A stretch of DNA of 12,941 nucleotides from an uncultured Campylobacter sp. (GTDB lineage: Bacteria; Campylobacterota; Campylobacteria; Campylobacterales; Campylobacteraceae), in assembly GCF_938017615.1 (NCBI RefSeq), contig NZ_CALIJA010000040.1, positions 1 to 12,941 of the forward strand, given 5' to 3'. A program made the position numbers and the translations under genes. Shown piece after piece: positions 6,989 through 12,941 of the stretch (position 1 is its first letter; every line of letters begins with the position of its first letter). The notes beneath the pieces were generated by a model. It was not told where the DNA came from and made no database searches. It worked only from the letters and a program-made list of their open reading frames with translations.

Positions 6989-7156
6989 TTATTCCGCTTT
7001 ATTCAGACCTGTAAAAGCTCGCAAGCCCGCATAGTGCAGCCTTTTTGAAACATTCTCAAATTCTAAATTCCAAATCCCCTCGTCGTATTTCCATTCAAAC
7101 GGCGTTTTGTAATTCGTCCAAATTTCATACGCGCGTTCGTTTAGCCGCTCAATCAA
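6989..7156 (-). CDS. Small TTG-start protein of unknown function, 55 aa
   Basis: A minus-strand reading frame encodes a protein-like sequence: it begins MIERLNERAYEIWTNYKTPF, is rich in Trp, Tyr, Glu and Lys, and ends GLNKAE. The proposed start is TTG at 7156, eight bases after AGGGA, which overlaps the TAG stop codon of the upstream gene (7168-7170). That arrangement suggests translational coupling. The frame differs from that of the 205-aa gene before it, so it is not a simple read-through extension. It may be a genuine small gene in the thyX transcript or the surviving 3' piece of a longer gene. I do not recognise the family. Confidence 0.5.
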   Translation of the reverse strand: MIERLNERAYEIWTNYKTPFEWKYDEGIWNLEFENVSKRLHYAGLRAFTGLNKAE

Positions 7157-7167
7157 CGCAGAAATCC

Positions 7168-7785
7168 CTAAATTTTACGAGCCTGATTATCTACCTCTTT
7201 GGTAAGCTCCGCGATATTCAAGACCTTGCCCGCCTCGTTCATCATCAAGTGCCAGTTATCCAAATCGGCGGGATCATCGGTGTGGATGGATTTTTCGCGC
7301 GGAAGATAATACACAAAATCGCCCGTATCAAAGGGAAATAAAGTATAGCACAGCGCAATGCCGTAAATTTTTTGAGCGAATACGGTCGGAAGCTGCTCGT
7401 CCGAATAACCAAAAGTTGAAACGTATAAAAAGCTGCGCAAGATGCTTGCTAAATTTCTACAGACCGGCGCAAAGGCGTATCTGCATGCCTGCTGCGTTAA
7501 GGCGCCGTTTCGAATAAAACTTATGGCGCTATCGATCTCTCTTCTTCTTGCTTGCACGTATTTTATCTTTTTAAATCGCCAAGCCTGCATCAGTTCTAAA
7601 GAATTGTCGATAGCTCGCAGATGCTTGTCTCTTTTTTCATCCGCCGTGCCGCTTAGCTCCGCGATCCTCGCAGCGGCCTGCCTCCAAAACGGGATCAGGG
7701 TTTTTACCCATCCCAAGTAGCTCAGATAAAGCGCGTCCGGCTCCTCCTTTTCAAAAGCCGCTCTCATCTGCGTAAGTTTTATCAT
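7168..7785 (-). CDS. Hypothetical protein downstream of thyX
   Basis: A 205-aa, probably cytoplasmic protein with no signal peptide or clear membrane helix, of no family I recognise. The N-terminal half is basic and helical in character (QAWRFKKIKYVQARRREID), and the C-terminal half contains an aromatic patch (YGIALCYTLFPFDTGDFVYYLP) and ends in charged sequence. An open frame extends to 7911, but I place the start at ATG 7785: AAAGGG lies five bases upstream and the extra 42 residues would overlap thyX and are arginine-rich antisense-like sequence. The gene begins 34 bases after thyX and is probably co-transcribed with it. Confidence 0.75.
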   Translation of the reverse strand: MIKLTQMRAAFEKEEPDALYLSYLGWVKTLIPFWRQAAARIAELSGTADEKRDKHLRAIDNSLELMQAWRFKKIKYVQARRREIDSAISFIRNGALTQQACRYAFAPVCRNLASILRSFLYVSTFGYSDEQLPTVFAQKIYGIALCYTLFPFDTGDFVYYLPREKSIHTDDPADLDNWHLMMNEAGKVLNIAELTKEVDNQARKI

Positions 7786-7819
7786 CGCAGCCCTTTTGTA
7801 TCTAAATTTATCCCGCGCG

Positions 7820-8455
7820 CTACTCTTCGCCTTGCGTCTTCTCGCCCGCCATGCAGCTTTGGAATATAAATTTATGCTCCTGCGGCAGCGCATCGTAAAT
7901 TTCACCCGCAAGCTCGCGGATCTCCCAAAGCGCCGCCTTGCTAGAGCGCAGAGCGAGGAAGTTTTGCAAGCTGCGCGCGTTTATGCTCCAGCTAAGCTCG
8001 CTCTTGTAGCACTCGGGCAGGCAGTATTTTGCGATATCAAGGCTGATCGAGGTTTGTAAGATTACACGCAGATTTTCAAGAGCCGCGATGCTTGCATTAT
8101 CGACCGCTTCGTTGCCCGTAAGCACTATGTAGCGCGCGGCGTTTTCGAAATCCCCTTGCGCAAAGCTATCCTCGCCGCGCAGCTCTTTTAGCGTGTAACG
8201 CGTGGATTTTACGCTAAGGCTTGCGAGACGGTGGCGTGCCAACTCCTGAAGCAGAGCGCGCGAGATGCCGCTGATGTAGAAGTTGTAGTAGAGGTGCTCG
8301 AGCGTGCTTGAGTGCTTGAGCTGGTTGCCGACGCGATCTATTAGCGCCAGGTCTTTGACGCCGCCGCAATCGCCGCGCTCAAAGCTCTGCCAGCAGGTGC
8401 GGATCGCGTTTGAGCAGACCCAAAGCGGAGTGAAATTTAGAAGTTTGACTTGCAT
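7820..8455 (-). CDS. thyX: Flavin-dependent thymidylate synthase
   Basis: Makes dTMP from dUMP using methylenetetrahydrofolate, FAD and NADPH, replacing the classical ThyA enzyme. The 211-aa protein carries the ThyX signature in the epsilonproteobacterial form RHRLASLSVKSTRY (residues 74-87), preceded by the conserved HSSTLEH segment (48-54) and followed near the C-terminus by ARSLQNFLALRSS and ALWEIRELA, which are typical of the family. Length is normal. The start is ATG 8455 with AAAGG five to six bases upstream. It is the first gene of a tight minus-strand set with the unknown genes at 7168-7785 and 6989-7156. Relying on ThyX is usual in Campylobacter and Helicobacter. Confidence 0.97.
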   Translation of the reverse strand: MQVKLLNFTPLWVCSNAIRTCWQSFERGDCGGVKDLALIDRVGNQLKHSSTLEHLYYNFYISGISRALLQELARHRLASLSVKSTRYTLKELRGEDSFAQGDFENAARYIVLTGNEAVDNASIAALENLRVILQTSISLDIAKYCLPECYKSELSWSINARSLQNFLALRSSKAALWEIRELAGEIYDALPQEHKFIFQSCMAGEKTQGEE

Positions 8456-8555
8456 GTTTTGCCTTTGGTTTTAAAATTTTTGGATGATTTTAGCGTTTCG
8501 GGACTTAAAATTTAGCAGGGCTCGGCATTTGTATTTTAAAATTTACATTCATCAA

Positions 8556-8585
8556 ATTTACCTTGCACCGAGATACAAGGTAAAT
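8556..8585 (-). terminator. Strong hairpin between the EexN-like gene and thyX
   Basis: Perfect 10-bp arms, ATTTACCTTG (8556-8565) and CAAGGTAAAT (8576-8585), close a 10-base loop. It lies about 60 bases past the stop of the EexN-like gene and upstream of thyX on the same strand. Only TTTGATG follows on the minus strand, so the T tail is short. A terminator for the EexN-like gene is the simplest reading; an operator for thyX is an alternative. Confidence 0.5.
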
Positions 8586-8644
8586 AAAATGAACTTAAGT
8601 ATAAGGCGTAAGAGATATTTTAATATTGAATTAATACTAAAATA

Positions 8645-8890
8645 CTATTTTGTTCCCGAGAAAAACTTTTTATCCTCATTAAACTTATAAATTTCTTTAG
8701 CATTTTTACAATTCTTATAGGCGTTGCTATTTTCGTTTAATTTATCAAAATCGCATTGTTTGAAAACTTTTTCTGCCTCATCGGGATGATTTTGATAGTA
8801 TTCTAAAGATTTAACCTCCGTATTATCGCAACCCACCAAAAAAGCAGCGAACGCAAGCCCCCCCCAGAGGAACATTTTAGGATTTTTCAT
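8645..8890 (-). CDS. EexN family lipoprotein (entry-exclusion type), G8 tract in signal peptide
   Basis: An 81-aa lipoprotein. The signal peptide ends in the lipobox LVGC with Cys21 as the lipidation site, giving a mature protein of 61 aa. The mature part has the EexN pattern: SLEYYQNHPDEAEKV, then QCD and a second CKNAKE segment, i.e. an EYYxxHPxEA helix and conserved cysteines (Cys47 region and NCKNAKE). EexN proteins are known from conjugative plasmids, where they reduce entry of related plasmids, but chromosomal homologues of unknown role are common. No type IV secretion or mobilisation gene is visible here. AAGGAG lies six bases before the ATG. Residues Trp9-Gly10-Gly11 are encoded by a run of eight Gs; a gain or loss of one G would shift frame before the lipobox and terminate early, so on/off switching is possible. 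Confidence 0.8.
   Translation of the reverse strand: MKNPKMFLWGGLAFAAFLVGCDNTEVKSLEYYQNHPDEAEKVFKQCDFDKLNENSNAYKNCKNAKEIYKFNEDKKFFSGTK
8858..8865 (-). repeat. Homopolymeric G8 tract (C8 on plus strand)
   Basis: Eight consecutive Cs on the plus strand read as G8 in codons 9-11 of the EexN-family gene. By hand, removing one G gives a stop shortly after the lipobox region (after ...RRLNL), and adding one gives a stop a few codons earlier (after ...GGLR). G tracts of this size are classic slippage sites in Campylobacter phase-variable genes. Variation itself is not shown by one sequence. Confidence 0.7.
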
Positions 8891-9059
8891 TTCATTCTCC
8901 TTGTTTGAAATTTTACCTAGTATTTTACCATCTGTTTACTTTAAGAATTTTGAATTACTGCCATTCTACCTGCGCGGCAAATAAATTTAACGAAGCTTTG
9001 ATACCGCCCTTAAGCTACATTTCGCTAAGATTGCGGCTAAATTTTAAAAAAGGTGCAAA

Positions 9060-10409
9060 ATGAATGATAAATTTAGCAAAATCGGCTTCATTCTCGCAGT
9101 CGCAGGCAGCGCCGTAGGGCTCGGCAACGCGTGGAAATTCCCCACTTTAGTAGGCACCAACGGTGGCAGCGCCTTTATCTTGCTATATCTTTTGCTGACG
9201 CTTTTGGTTAGCTTCGTGATCTTTTTAGCCGAGATCGTCATCGGCAGGCTAAGCGAAAGTGATCCGGTGCGCGCATTTGAAAAACTCGCGCCCTCATACA
9301 AAGGCGCATGGAAATACGCGGGATTTTTTATGATTAGTGCACTTTTGATCTATGCTTTTTACAGCGTCGTAATGGGCTGGATCCTAAAATACGTGGTCTC
9401 AAGCGCTTTGTATCTGCCAAAAAATATAGATGAAAGCGGCGCAGCGTTTAACGCACTTTTAGGTAACGATTTTTTAAGCGTAGCGGTGTGCTTTACCATA
9501 ACGTCGGCATTTTGCTTTTTCATCGTATCTAAAGGTGTCAAAAGCGGCATCGAGCGGCTTAATGTCTGGATGATGCCTGCGCTATTTATTTTGCTGGTTT
9601 TAATGCTAATTTACGCCGCGAGTTTCGATGGATTCGGACGTAGCGCAAAATTCTTGCTAGTGCCTGATTTCTCCAAGCTTAATAAGGATAGCGTTCTTTC
9701 GGCGCTAGGACTTGCATTTTTTACGCTTTCGCTTGGTGTTACTACAATTATGACCTATGCCGCGAGCCTGCCTGCGCGCACCAATATCCTAACCTCAAGC
9801 ATAAATATAGTCTGCATTAATGTCCTAATCGGCGTGATGATGGGGCTTATCGTCTTTACTTTCATCTTTGAATTCGGTGGCGATCCCAAAGCGCAAGGTC
9901 CGGGGCTAGTGTTTGTCTCGCTGGTGGTGCTTTTTTCAAAGCTCGGTGCGATCGGAAATATCCTAGCCTTTTTATTTTTCACCTCGCTATTATTTGCGGC
10001 GATTACTTCTGCAATTTCGATGCTGGAGCCTGCGATTTATTATCTCGTAAACTCCCGCAAGCTAAGCCGCAAGCGCGCTTCGCTTTTAGTTTTTGCCGTG
10101 ACGTATGTTTTAGGGATATGCTGCATTTTGGGTTATTACGGGGGCACGAGCGAGTATTTTAGCCTAGGTGGCAAGAGCTTTTTTGACGTGCTTGATTACC
10201 TAACCTCGAATATCTTAATGCCTCTTAGTGGTATAATCGTGGCGATTTTCGTAGGGTTCGTGATCAAAAAACGAGCCGTCGAAATTCTACTGCGCCCATA
10301 TATGGGGCGAATGGGCTTTAAGCTGTGGTATTTTGTGCTATTGCGCTTCGTGGCGCCAGTCGCGATCGTAGTGATAGCACTCAATCAGTTAAAAATTTTA
10401 AATTTTTAA
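9060..10409 (+). CDS. Na+-dependent transporter, NSS/SNF family (copy 1)
   Basis: An inner-membrane sodium symporter of the neurotransmitter:sodium symporter family (LeuT fold), probably for an amino acid or similar solute. At 449 aa, with a last hydrophobic segment at about residues 422-441, it fits the 11-helix bacterial type. TM1 contains the unwound signature AVGLGNAWKFP (18-28): Ala18 and Asn23 match LeuT Na1 ligands, and Lys26 takes the place of LeuT Arg30 in the outer gate, with Asp379 as its likely partner. TM6 has FFTLSLG with Thr222, and TM8 has AAITSAIS with Thr316/Ser317 matching the Na2 site. Both sodium sites thus look intact. AAAAGG sits six bases before the ATG. It diverges from the EexN-like gene and is followed by a paralogue. 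Confidence 0.95.
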   Translation: MNDKFSKIGFILAVAGSAVGLGNAWKFPTLVGTNGGSAFILLYLLLTLLVSFVIFLAEIVIGRLSESDPVRAFEKLAPSYKGAWKYAGFFMISALLIYAFYSVVMGWILKYVVSSALYLPKNIDESGAAFNALLGNDFLSVAVCFTITSAFCFFIVSKGVKSGIERLNVWMMPALFILLVLMLIYAASFDGFGRSAKFLLVPDFSKLNKDSVLSALGLAFFTLSLGVTTIMTYAASLPARTNILTSSINIVCINVLIGVMMGLIVFTFIFEFGGDPKAQGPGLVFVSLVVLFSKLGAIGNILAFLFFTSLLFAAITSAISMLEPAIYYLVNSRKLSRKRASLLVFAVTYVLGICCILGYYGGTSEYFSLGGKSFFDVLDYLTSNILMPLSGIIVAIFVGFVIKKRAVEILLRPYMGRMGFKLWYFVLLRFVAPVAIVVIALNQLKILNF

Positions 10410-10562
10410 ATTTTGTAAAGCAGGTGGATAACATGGAAGTTAAAATTTGGCGCTAAAGCAGTCCAAAAGCAACGCGCCAAATTTCATAGCGAACTTGCGG
10501 CGATCCGTTAGCCTTGCAGCGATAGTTTAAAATTTTATGTTTAGATAGAGGAAGGTCAAAGT

Positions 10563-10688
10563 ATGCGACGGCAATCAGCTTTCGGCACGACCGCGGCAAC
10601 CCGCATGGCGATAGGTGCACGCGGCAAAGGCGTCGTAGCGCAGCCGCATCTGATCACGCTACGGAATTTTAAAATTCCGCGGCTTTAA
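10563..10688 (+). CDS. Possible 41-aa leader peptide before symporter copy 2
   Basis: ATG at 10563 is preceded by GAGGAAGG with seven bases of spacing, a strong-looking ribosome binding site. The frame starts MRRQSAFGTTAATRM, is basic, and closes with TAA at 10686-10688, 24 bases before the second symporter gene. The last part of the frame crosses the 18-bp palindrome at 10662-10679. No family is recognisable and the sequence may be non-coding; it is listed because site and spacing are better than chance open frames usually show. Confidence 0.25.
   Translation: MRRQSAFGTTAATRMAIGARGKGVVAQPHLITLRNFKIPRL
10662..10679. repeat. 18-bp perfect palindrome before symporter copy 2
   Basis: CGGAATTTTAAAATTCCG is fully self-complementary and ends 33 bases before the ATG at 10713. 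It could bind a dimeric regulator or form a tight hairpin in the leader. Caution is needed: ATTTTAAAAT cores are frequent in the spacers of this genome, so only the GC ends make this copy stand out. Confidence 0.45.
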
Positions 10689-10712
10689 AATTTAAAAATC
10701 ATCGGAGAGAAA

Positions 10713-12056
10713 ATGAACGATAAATTTAGCAAAATCGGCTTCATACTTGCCGTCGCAGGCGGCGCGGTGGGGCTTGGCAACGCATGGAAATTCCCCACTC
10801 TCGTGGGTCAAAACGGCGGCAGCGCCTTCGTGCTTTTATACCTCGCGCTCACGCTAGGCGTGGGCTTTAGCATATTCCTAGCCGAGATGGCGCTAGGCAG
10901 GCTAAGCGGGCGGGATCTGCCGAGCGCGTACGAGACGCTGGCACCGCGCGGCGGACGCAAATGGCGCGCGGGAGGCATTTTCATCGCGGGCGGCATGCTG
11001 GTGCTGTCCTTTTACCTCGTCATCCTCGGCTGGGTGATCCGCTACATATTTTTGGGCTTTTCTCCGCTACCCGCAACCGCCGAGGAAGCGGGCGCCGTCT
11101 TTGACGATCTCATCTCGCATTCGCTAGCCACGAGCCTCGGCTTTTACGCGCTTGCGCTCGTGCTGACGCTATCTGTCGTCGCGCGCGGCATCAAAAGCGG
11201 TATCGAGCGACTAAACGTCGTGATGATGCCGCTTCTTTTCGTGCTGCTGCTTGCGATGCTTGCGTATGCGTGCACGATGCAAGGCTTCGGCGCGGCGGCG
11301 AAATTTCTTTTCTACCCCGACTTCGGCAAAATCACCGTTAACTCCGTCCTATCAGCGCTCGGGCTCGCGCTCTTTACCCTATGCGTGGGCGTCGGCTGTA
11401 TCGCAACATACGCGGCATCGCTTAGCGAGGGGGTGCGGCTCGTGCGAAGCTCGGTAAACATCGTATTTATTAACATCGCGATCGGACTGATGATGGGGCT
11501 CATCGTATTTACCTTCATCTTCGAATTCCATGCCGATCCCGCGCAGGGTGCGGGGCTTGTGTTCGTTTCGCTCACTACGATGTTTGCAAAAATGGGGCTA
11601 GCGGGGCAGGTGCTTGAAGTCGCGTTTTTCGTCTCGCTCTTTTTCGCGGGGATCACGAGCGCGGTTTCGATGATCGAGCCCTTCGTCTTCTATCTCATCG
11701 GCAGATTTAAAATTTCGCGCTTGCGCGCAGTCTGCATCTCGGGGTGCGTCATAGCGGCGCTAGGCGCATGCTCGCTGCTATCGATGCACGCGGATTATGC
11801 GGGCAGGTTTAAGCTTTTCGGCGCGAGCTTTTTTGACTGCTTGGATTTCGTAAGCTCAAACGTTATGCTGCCTCTGGGCGCGCTAACCTCGGCGATCTTC
11901 GTAGGCTTTGTGATGGACGCGCAGCGCCTGCGCGGGCTTTTCGGCGCCGATATGGGCGAGCTTGGATTTAAAATTTGGTACTTTTCGCTGCGCTTCGTAG
12001 CGCCCGTCGCAATCGTGATCATAATGGCAAATCTGCTGTTTTTCGGCGGAAAGTAG
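10713..12056 (+). CDS. Na+-dependent transporter, NSS/SNF family (copy 2)
   Basis: A 447-aa paralogue of the preceding symporter, sharing the first 16 residues exactly and the TM1 motif AVGLGNAWKFP (18-28, Asn23, Lys26). TM6 has LFTLCVG with Thr222, and TM8 has AGITSAVS with Thr315/Ser316, so both sodium sites appear intact; the LeuT gate aspartate is kept in FFDCLDF. Differences concentrate in the loops and in TM3-TM4, suggesting a changed substrate rather than loss of function (inference). The DNA is noticeably more GC-rich in third codon positions than copy 1, so the duplication is not very recent or the copies arrived separately. GGAGAG lies a few bases before the ATG. A hairpin follows the stop. 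Confidence 0.95.
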   Translation: MNDKFSKIGFILAVAGGAVGLGNAWKFPTLVGQNGGSAFVLLYLALTLGVGFSIFLAEMALGRLSGRDLPSAYETLAPRGGRKWRAGGIFIAGGMLVLSFYLVILGWVIRYIFLGFSPLPATAEEAGAVFDDLISHSLATSLGFYALALVLTLSVVARGIKSGIERLNVVMMPLLFVLLLAMLAYACTMQGFGAAAKFLFYPDFGKITVNSVLSALGLALFTLCVGVGCIATYAASLSEGVRLVRSSVNIVFINIAIGLMMGLIVFTFIFEFHADPAQGAGLVFVSLTTMFAKMGLAGQVLEVAFFVSLFFAGITSAVSMIEPFVFYLIGRFKISRLRAVCISGCVIAALGACSLLSMHADYAGRFKLFGASFFDCLDFVSSNVMLPLGALTSAIFVGFVMDAQRLRGLFGADMGELGFKIWYFSLRFVAPVAIVIIMANLLFFGGK

Positions 12057-12066
12057 GAAGCGATTC

Positions 12067-12101
12067 GGTTAAATTTAAGGCGGCACGATTTAAATTTAAC
12101 C
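12067..12101 (+). terminator. Hairpin after symporter copy 2
   Basis: Perfect 12-bp arms, GGTTAAATTTAA (12067-12078) and TTAAATTTAACC (12090-12101), close an 11-base GC-rich loop and begin 11 bases beyond the stop codon at 12056. The following CTCTTT is a short pyrimidine tail. Position and symmetry make a transcription terminator likely, although the T-run is weak. Confidence 0.55.
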
Positions 12102-12187
12102 CTCTTTGGGCGAGCTAAATTTAAACGTTAACATCGCAGCCCGTTAGGCTCGTATTTTTAACTAGCGTTTTGCTAAAGGAGCAAATT

Positions 12188-12406
12188 TTGAAAGCGCTTA
12201 AATTTCTATCCAAAGCCCTAATCGCCGCGCTCGGCGTTTGTGTAATCGTCGGCGCGCTTAATTACAGCGGGTTTAGCTTCAGCGACCTAAAATGGCTTAG
12301 TAAAGATGAGATGGTACAAAATTTCGTACAGGAAGAATTTAATGATTGCGTATATTACCATTATGATACATTTTATGCTCCTGATAAAAAATTTAAGCTT
12401 CAATGA
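12188..12406 (+). CDS. N-terminal part of a membrane-anchored protein, probably frameshifted
   Basis: Encodes 72 residues: a basic start, one hydrophobic helix (LIAALGVCVIVGAL, about residues 10-24) and a short soluble stretch ending at TGA 12404-12406. I place the start at TTG 12188, six bases after AAGGAG (12176-12181), rather than the in-frame TTG at 12170 that lies before this site. The later half is AT-rich, like the sequence beyond it. Around 12386-12391 a six-A run is followed by a +1 frame that stays open to the window end; joining the frames there gives YAPDKNLSFNEL, a natural protein sequence. The stop is therefore probably due to a frameshift (mutation, sequencing error or slippage). 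Function unknown. Confidence 0.65.
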   Translation: MKALKFLSKALIAALGVCVIVGALNYSGFSFSDLKWLSKDEMVQNFVQEEFNDCVYYHYDTFYAPDKKFKLQ

Positions 12407-12941
12407 ACTTATTTATACATTAGACAAAATATTTAAAAAGCATATGGATACTAAGACTTTTAGCCTATTTGATGATTTAAACTCAACTATTGGTTTAAAT
12501 AAAATTACGAATAAAATAATATCAAATAAAACCGCTCCTTGGAATTTTGTCGATTTTGTCCATCATCATACAGATAGAAATGTTGATATAAATGGCAACT
12601 ACTCATATATGCCATTTGAAGGTAATAAAAAGATAAACTATGATCTCAATCAAACCCTTATATTTACTTGCAAAGGTGGTATGTATGGTTCCGATAGCTT
12701 CAGTATAAAAGAATGCAAAAATATTACTTTTTTTGAAAGAGCGCTAGGAAAGAATAGATATTGCATATATTATGAGGGGATTAAGTATATGAGCTATAAG
12801 TTTCAACCATCTGAAAAGACAAAAAATCCAGATTACGAATTTGATATGGTTCATAACCGCATAAACCAGTATTTGCAAGGCGTTAAAGAATGTGTGCCGT
12901 ATAGTAATACCAACTTTATACACTCGTGCGAATTTTATATA
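12342..12941 (+). CDS. Unknown protein, open to window end; likely C-terminal continuation of the gene at 12188
   Basis: The frame with codons at 12399, 12402 and so on has no stop to the last base, giving at least 200 codons from ATG 12342. That ATG has AGGAAG upstream, but the residues from 12342 to about 12390 read poorly (MIAYITIMIHFMLL) while the overlapping frame reads well, so the true protein probably joins from the gene at 12188 at the A6 tract. The soluble part is AT-rich, aromatic and polar, with FVHHHTDRN, FTCKGGMYGS, KECKN, RYCIYYEG, KECVP and SCEF; its five or so cysteines would suit a periplasmic disulfide-bonded domain behind the N-terminal anchor. I do not recognise the family. 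It is partial at the 3' end. Confidence 0.6.
   Translation, partial: MIAYITIMIHFMLLIKNLSFNELIYTLDKIFKKHMDTKTFSLFDDLNSTIGLNKITNKIISNKTAPWNFVDFVHHHTDRNVDINGNYSYMPFEGNKKINYDLNQTLIFTCKGGMYGSDSFSIKECKNITFFERALGKNRYCIYYEGIKYMSYKFQPSEKTKNPDYEFDMVHNRINQYLQGVKECVPYSNTNFIHSCEFYI

Larger units (their letters stand above)
10410..10712 (+). other. 303-bp spacer between the two symporter genes
   Basis: The start is AT-rich and includes an A/T-only inverted repeat across the stop codon of the first symporter (10389-10409). The middle is GC-rich and holds a possible 41-aa reading frame with a good ribosome binding site (10563-10688). The end has an 18-bp palindrome and the ribosome binding site of the second symporter. 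No clear intrinsic terminator is seen, so transcription of both symporters from one promoter cannot be excluded. Confidence 0.5.

Noticed and set aside
7045..7341. 98-aa plus-strand open frame
   Set aside because: Antisense to the 205-aa gene and to the small TTG-start gene, both of which read better.
7786..7911. Longer N-terminus for the 205-aa gene
   Set aside because: It overlaps the thyX 3' end, is arginine/lysine-rich antisense-like sequence, and a good ribosome binding site supports ATG 7785.
8484..8690. 68-aa plus-strand open frame between thyX and the EexN-like gene
   Set aside because: It is AT-rich spacer sequence, crosses the strong hairpin at 8556-8585 and overlaps the end of the EexN-like gene.
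10433..10456. 7-codon ATG frame after symporter copy 1
   Set aside because: Too short to judge, and the sequence before it is only a weak match to a ribosome binding site.

Overview
The window looks like a chromosomal segment of a Campylobacterales bacterium, most likely a Campylobacter species of the higher-GC, oral type (inference). Three things point there: the recurrent AAATTTTAAAATTT-type spacers at almost every gene junction, the ThyX motif RHRLASLSVKSTRY, and three PEB1-like solute-binding proteins. No rRNA, tRNA, CRISPR array, insertion sequence or integrase was recognised.

Layout. Positions 1-316 hold no convincing gene but contain a 24-bp near-perfect tandem repeat just before a polytopic membrane protein of unknown function (317-1054, +). 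A long minus-strand block follows. It starts with three family-3 amino-acid-binding proteins of identical length (268 aa); two are nearly abutting tandem copies and the third lies 438 bp upstream of them. No ABC permease or ATPase gene accompanies them. Next come uracil-DNA glycosylase (ung), two unknown membrane proteins, a DJ-1/PfpI-family protein, a 55-aa TTG-start gene, an unknown 205-aa gene, thyX, and an EexN-type lipoprotein gene with an eight-G tract in its signal-peptide codons. On the plus strand two paralogous sodium:neurotransmitter-symporter (NSS) genes follow in tandem. A membrane-anchored protein gene at the right edge appears to be frameshifted at an A6 tract, and its continuation runs off the window in AT-rich sequence.

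How the genes relate. Amino-acid uptake dominates: three periplasmic binding proteins and two Na+-coupled amino-acid-type symporters, both sets apparently expanded by local duplication. Nucleotide and DNA maintenance is represented by ThyX (dTMP synthesis) and Ung (uracil removal); they are separate units here, but both limit uracil in DNA. thyX, the 205-aa gene and the 55-aa gene are closely packed and probably form one transcript.

Most notable observations: the G8 tract in the EexN-family gene, where a gain or loss of one G would truncate the protein; the Asp-to-Asn change at the expected ligand-amine-binding position in one binding-protein copy; the likely frameshift at 12386-12391; and the small TTG-start gene behind thyX. 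No clearly new multi-gene system is visible.
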